Notes under the pieces: generated by a model
What the model saw: the letters and a program-made list of their open reading frames with translations, nothing else
Database searches by the model: none
Told to the model about the DNA's origin: nothing
Shown here: piece by piece, positions 60,541 to 64,000 of the stretch
Numbering within the stretch: position 1 is the stretch's first letter
Layout: each line of letters starts with the position of its first letter
NCBI GenBank assembly: GCA_030682575.1
Contig: JAUXNX010000011.1
Location: 124,001-188,000 of the forward strand
Reading direction: 5' to 3'
Source: Gammaproteobacteria bacterium
GTDB lineage: Bacteria > Pseudomonadota > Gammaproteobacteria > Pseudomonadales > Pseudohongiellaceae
Length of the DNA: 64,000 nt
Position numbers and translations under genes: made by a program

Positions 60541-61023
60541 CTATTTCTTCGCCAGATGGTAGGCGGCGATCAGTCCGGCCAGCAGCAGCATCGAGGCGAG
60601 TTCCACCGCAAGCAGCCAAGGACCGAACAACAGCACGCTGAGTTCGCGCACACCCACTTCCACCGGCACCACATCCACCTGCTGAGTGACGAGTACATTC
60701 ACCAGTTGCACCAGCAGCACCAGAATCAACAAACCAGGGCCGACCCACAGTTGCGGACGCAGCCAGGCCTTCTCTTCGTCCTCGGTCGCCTGCCCAAGGT
60801 TGAGCATCATCATCACGAACAGGAACAGCACCATGATCGCGCCCGCGTATACGATCGCTTCCAGCATCGCGGCGAATGGCGCACCGAGTACAAAGAAGAT
60901 CACCGCCACGGCGAGCAGGGAAATGATCAGGTACACCAGCGCATGCACGACGTTCGTGCTGACGATCACAGAGATGGTGGCGATGAGGGCGACGGCGCCC
61001 GCGAGATAGAAGAGCAGAATCAT
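60541..61023 (-). CDS. nuoJ: NADH-quinone oxidoreductase subunit J
   Basis: This 160-residue five-helix membrane subunit of complex I has the conserved [19 protein letters not shown] segment, whose pi-bulge helix forms part of the coupling path. Its start overlaps the nuoI stop by 4 bp. Confidence 0.97.
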   Translation of the reverse strand: MILLFYLAGAVALIATISVIVSTNVVHALVYLIISLLAVAVIFFVLGAPFAAMLEAIVYAGAIMVLFLFVMMMLNLGQATEDEEKAWLRPQLWVGPGLLILVLLVQLVNVLVTQQVDVVPVEVGVRELSVLLFGPWLLAVELASMLLLAGLIAAYHLAKK

Positions 61024-61559
61024 GGCAGCAGACTCCTCACGTCAACGGGTGGCGCCTCGTTGCGCGCTTCGCCCTTGTCCTTGCCGCCGATCTTCTTGCC
61101 GGCAACGCGATAGAAGTTGTAGTCGTGGTACTTGCCAGTGCCGTTGATGAGCAGATCTTCCTTCTCCCACACCATGTCCTGGCGCACGTACTCGGCCATC
61201 TCGAAGTCGGGGGTCAGTTGGATGGCATTGGTCGGGCACGCCTCTTCGCAGAAACCGCACATGATGCAGCGCGAGAAATTGATGCGGAAGAATTCGGGAT
61301 ACCAGCGCCCTTCGTCGTCTTCGGCTTTCTGCAGCGCGATGCAATCGACCGGGCATGCCACCGCACAGAGGTTGCACGCTACGCAGCGTTCCTCGCCATC
61401 GGGATCGCGGCTGAGGATGATGCGGCCGCGCCAGCGCGAGAACATCTGTGGCTGCACGTCGGGATACTCCACCGTATCGGTCTTGGCGAACGCGTGCATG
61501 AACACGCGCCACAGCGTGACGACCTGACTGATGAGCGTGTCCTTGATGAGTCGGATCAT
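61020..61559 (-). CDS. nuoI: NADH-quinone oxidoreductase subunit I
   Basis: This 179-residue peripheral-arm subunit carries two [4Fe-4S] clusters (N6a and N6b). The ligands are [12 protein letters not shown] (C59, C62, C65, C69) and [12 protein letters not shown] (C98, C101, C104, C108). It passes electrons toward NuoB and quinone. It overlaps nuoJ by 4 bp and is directly adjacent to nuoH. Confidence 0.97.
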   Translation of the reverse strand: MIRLIKDTLISQVVTLWRVFMHAFAKTDTVEYPDVQPQMFSRWRGRIILSRDPDGEERCVACNLCAVACPVDCIALQKAEDDEGRWYPEFFRINFSRCIMCGFCEEACPTNAIQLTPDFEMAEYVRQDMVWEKEDLLINGTGKYHDYNFYRVAGKKIGGKDKGEARNEAPPVDVRSLLP

Positions 61560-62525
61560 TTACATGCCTCCTTCCTGCCACAGCACGAACGCGCCTGTGA
61601 TCATCAGATTGAGCAGCGACAGCGGCAGCAGGAACAGCCAGCCGTAAGTCATCAACTGGTCATAGCGTGGTCTCGGGATCGCGGCGCGCAGCAGAATGAA
61701 AAACGCGATGAAGAATGCCGTCTTCAGCATGAACCATACAATCGGTGGAAGGAATGCCGGTCCGAGCCAGCCTCCGAAGAACAGCACCACGAGCAGCGAC
61801 GAAATCAGCACTACACCGAGGTATTCGCCCACGAAGAACATGCCGAACTTCATGCCCGAATATTCCGTGTGATAACCCGCGACGATTTCCTGCTCCGCCT
61901 CCGGTATGTCGAAGGGCAGACGATGACTCTCGGCGATGCCCGCGATCATGAAGATCAGGAAGCCGATGAACTGCGGAATGATGTACCAACCGTCCGTCTG
62001 CGCGATGACGATCTCGCGCAGGTTGAAGGAGCCGGTGAGCGCCACGACGCCCAGAAGCGAAATGCCCATGAACACTTCGTAGCTCACCATCTGCGCAGCG
62101 GCACGCAGGCTGCCGAGCAGCGCATATTTATTGTTGGATGCGAGTCCGCCAAGCATCACGCTGTAGGCACCGAGTGATGCCATCGCCAGCACGAACAGCA
62201 CACCGATGTCGGAGTCGATCACACCCACGCCCGGCGCGAACGGAATCACCGTGAAGCTCATCAGGATCACTATCATGATGATGGGAGGCGCGAGGATGAA
62301 GCTGAACTTGTCCGCGAACGGCGGCACCCAGTCTTCCTTGGCGAAGATCTTGATCATGTCTGCCACCACCTGCAGCAAACCGAAGGGGCCAACGCGATTG
62401 GGGCCAAGCCGTTCCTGCCACAGACCGAGCAGGCGGCGCTCCACCCAGATCAGCATCGCGGCAACGATGATGACGGTGAAGAGAATGGCGCCGATGCTCA
62501 GAGGTGAACCGACTTCCCAGACCAT
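61560..62525 (-). CDS. nuoH: NADH-quinone oxidoreductase subunit H
   Basis: This 321-residue subunit holds the quinone-site region of the membrane arm. [14 protein letters not shown] is near the start, [20 protein letters not shown] holds the conserved acidic residues, and [13 protein letters not shown] is near the end. Its stop is directly followed by nuoI, and a 2-bp gap separates it from nuoG. Confidence 0.97.
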   Translation of the reverse strand: MVWEVGSPLSIGAILFTVIIVAAMLIWVERRLLGLWQERLGPNRVGPFGLLQVVADMIKIFAKEDWVPPFADKFSFILAPPIIMIVILMSFTVIPFAPGVGVIDSDIGVLFVLAMASLGAYSVMLGGLASNNKYALLGSLRAAAQMVSYEVFMGISLLGVVALTGSFNLREIVIAQTDGWYIIPQFIGFLIFMIAGIAESHRLPFDIPEAEQEIVAGYHTEYSGMKFGMFFVGEYLGVVLISSLLVVLFFGGWLGPAFLPPIVWFMLKTAFFIAFFILLRAAIPRPRYDQLMTYGWLFLLPLSLLNLMITGAFVLWQEGGM

Positions 62526-62527
62526 GC

Positions 62528-64000
62528 TCAGCCCCTCCCTTGCTGCGAATCGCTAATGACAAGTTCGCTGAACATCTGACGGCTGCGCACCAGCACATTG
62601 CTGTCTTCCGCCACGGCGCTGATGCTGACGCCATTGGCAAACGCGTGGCGATTAATCTCGCCGCCGCAGTAGATACCGATCGCGCCAGGTGCAATGCGCT
62701 GACGAATCAGCACCGGCAACTGGGCTGTGTGCGCGCCGCTGCTGATTTCAGCTCGGCCATGTTGCTGGAGCCCAAGGCGCTGAGCGTCTGCTTCTCCCAC
62801 ACACAGATACGCCCCAACGGAGCGCGCAGTAATTGCGGGTGACGCGGCACTGAGTTCTTCGCTGCCGAAGATATGGTCGATGAAATAGACGACTGAATTG
62901 TCCGCACTTGATGAAACTCTCGCAGCAACGTGCGGCTCCAACGTGCGCTGCAACAGATGCACCCCCTTGCAGCCCTGCTTCAACTCACCATTGATCTCAT
63001 CCTGAAATTTGCTGATCGCTTGATTGGAATTCCACGCAGGCGCCCATGCAGCCGAGAGCAGACTGGCATCCTTCTGCAGCGGCAGCCCTTCCATCGAGAA
63101 CGACATTGCGGACTCGCGATCAGCGGGCTGCTTCTTCTCATGCACATTGAGATTCGCATTCATCGCAGTGCGACCACTGTAGCGATGGGACTGGCGCGGC
63201 GACTTCATCAACGCCTGAATGCCGGTACGCGGTGGCAGCAGTTTCTCAGCGCCAGACAACACTGAAAGCGTCTGCGCACTGTGATAGAGAATCGTCTCGC
63301 TGGTGGTCAGTACCAACGAGAGTGGATCCACCGGCGTCAACCATTCGTAACCGGGACGCAGCGCGGCATCCGCCTGGAACACCTGATGACTGGATTGCGC
63401 GCGCCCCTCGTAATTGACCAGTGTGCCATTCTGTTCCGCAAAGCTGGTGGAAGGCAGCAGCAACTGTGCACGCGCATTGAATTCATTGTGGAGTTGATCG
63501 ATCACGACCACTGCGGGCGTTCTGGAAAGTGCCGCATCAATCGCTTCCGGTGTGGTGCGTAGTGTCAGGTCATTTTCCAGCACAATGGCCGCATCCGCTT
63601 CTCCCCTGGCAAGTCGCTGCAGAGCGTCATCAAGTGTACCGCCACCTTCCTCCATCAACAGCGCCAGCCCCATCGTGTTGGATTCCGGCATCGCGAAGCA
63701 CACATCGATCGCATCGGACTGCACGCTGTACTTGCGCAGTGCTCTGGCGACGTTCGCCGTCGCGTGGATCAGCGCCTCGCTGCCTGCACTGATGCCGGAG
63801 ACAATGCAGGGGTGCCTTGCAGTGATGAGCGCCGAGGCAATCCGTCTGGCCCCTTCTTCGCCATGTGTATCAGTGGCAGCGTTGCCCACAGACGCATCTA
63901 TGATGTTAGCAACAGCCGCCAGCAACGCAATCTGCTGCGCAGTGGTACCAAGGAAGGTATCCGTTGCCACATCATCCAGCCGCGTGCCCTGTGGACTGAG
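62528..64000 (-). CDS. nuoG: NADH-quinone oxidoreductase subunit G, C-terminal part (partial)
   Basis: The frame is open through the right edge, so only the last ~490 residues are in the window. This is the molybdopterin-oxidoreductase-like part of Nuo[23 protein letters not shown] is the family signature for binding-site remnants, and a C-terminal beta domain follows (about residues 370-460). The N-terminal 2Fe-2S and 4Fe-4S domains lie off the window. It is first in the visible nuo run, followed by H, I, J, K, L, M and N. Confidence 0.95.
   Translation of the reverse strand, partial: LSPQGTRLDDVATDTFLGTTAQQIALLAAVANIIDASVGNAATDTHGEEGARRIASALITARHPCIVSGISAGSEALIHATANVARALRKYSVQSDAIDVCFAMPESNTMGLALLMEEGGGTLDDALQRLARGEADAAIVLENDLTLRTTPEAIDAALSRTPAVVVIDQLHNEFNARAQLLLPSTSFAEQNGTLVNYEGRAQSSHQVFQADAALRPGYEWLTPVDPLSLVLTTSETILYHSAQTLSVLSGAEKLLPPRTGIQALMKSPRQSHRYSGRTAMNANLNVHEKKQPADRESAMSFSMEGLPLQKDASLLSAAWAPAWNSNQAISKFQDEINGELKQGCKGVHLLQRTLEPHVAARVSSSADNSVVYFIDHIFGSEELSAASPAITARSVGAYLCVGEADAQRLGLQQHGRAEISSGAHTAQLPVLIRQRIAPGAIGIYCGGEINRHAFANGVSISAVAEDSNVLVRSRQMFSELVISDSQQGRG

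Noticed and set aside
57232-62177. Several long plus-strand open frames opposite nuoM, nuoL, nuoJ, nuoI and nuoH
   Set aside because: They are stop-free shadows of high-GC complex I genes with His/Arg/Gln-rich, domainless translations.

Overview
This 64 kb stretch looks like chromosome of a free-living, respiratory gammaproteobacterium. The evidence is Nuo-type complex I, a divergent ssb/uvrA pair, RhlE, DUF2333, a FisR-type sulfide regulon, REP-like palindromes and a GC content judged by eye at about 55%. Genus cannot be fixed from sequence alone; a marine oligotroph of the Pseudohongiella/OM60 kind is only a guess. No tRNA, rRNA, CRISPR array, prophage or intact insertion sequence was seen. 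LAYOUT. 1-2.1 kb: the end of acetyl-CoA synthetase, a thiolase and a convergent GNAT gene. 2.1-8 kb: a sulfide/persulfide detoxification unit of metallo-beta-lactamase-fold dioxygenase, phosphatase-fused sulfide:quinone oxidoreductase and SulP transporter. It is read leftward from a recognisable sigma-54 promoter, with a divergent FisR-like activator. 8.1-12.7 kb: a secreted amidating-lyase-like propeller, a cold-shock gene with a long leader, a Gdx/SugE exporter, and a cytochrome c/copper-monooxygenase-like protein with a secreted partner. 13-17.1 kb: an EF-hand protein, a DUF4143 ATPase, and an overlapping ECF sigma / anti-sigma / small protein / DUF3106 operon. 17.1-21.2 kb: a REP doublet, a DUF2975/YozG pair, a TipA-like MerR regulator, a cysteine-rich secreted protein and a serine hydrolase. 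21.2-31 kb: housekeeping genes (rhlE, DUF2333, a lipoprotein, moeA, an RmlD-like reductase, ssb, uvrA). 31-36 kb: a palindromic element, a tannase-family esterase, an unanchored TonB-domain protein, a decayed permease pseudogene, a candidate small RNA and a secreted alpha/beta hydrolase. 36-41.4 kb: a MacB-like ATPase/permease/adaptor operon and a DUF4136 lipoprotein. 41.5-44.5 kb: a Phd/PIN toxin-antitoxin pair and a two-domain TIM-barrel/kinase protein. 44.5-50.4 kb: a SIMPL protein and 5-oxoprolinase genes pxpB-pxpC and pxpA, separated by an opposed three-repeat secreted protein. 50.4-55.2 kb: small accessory genes, including a 46-residue metallothionein-like gene that overlaps a hydrolase and lies behind an AraC regulator. 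55.3-64 kb: nuoN-M-L-K-J-I-H-G, read leftward, with nuoG running off the end. HOW THEY WORK TOGETHER. The clearest circuit is the FisR unit: sulfide is oxidised to persulfide by SQR, persulfide to sulfite by the dioxygenase, and SulP probably moves the resulting oxyanion. Sulfane sulfur is sensed by cysteines in the regulator. The most novel candidates are the split PHM-like/PAL-like pair, the barrel-kinase fusion, the anti-Shine-Dalgarno-looped RNA candidate at 34.6-34.7 kb, the metallothionein-like micro-gene and the three-repeat protein inside the pxp locus.
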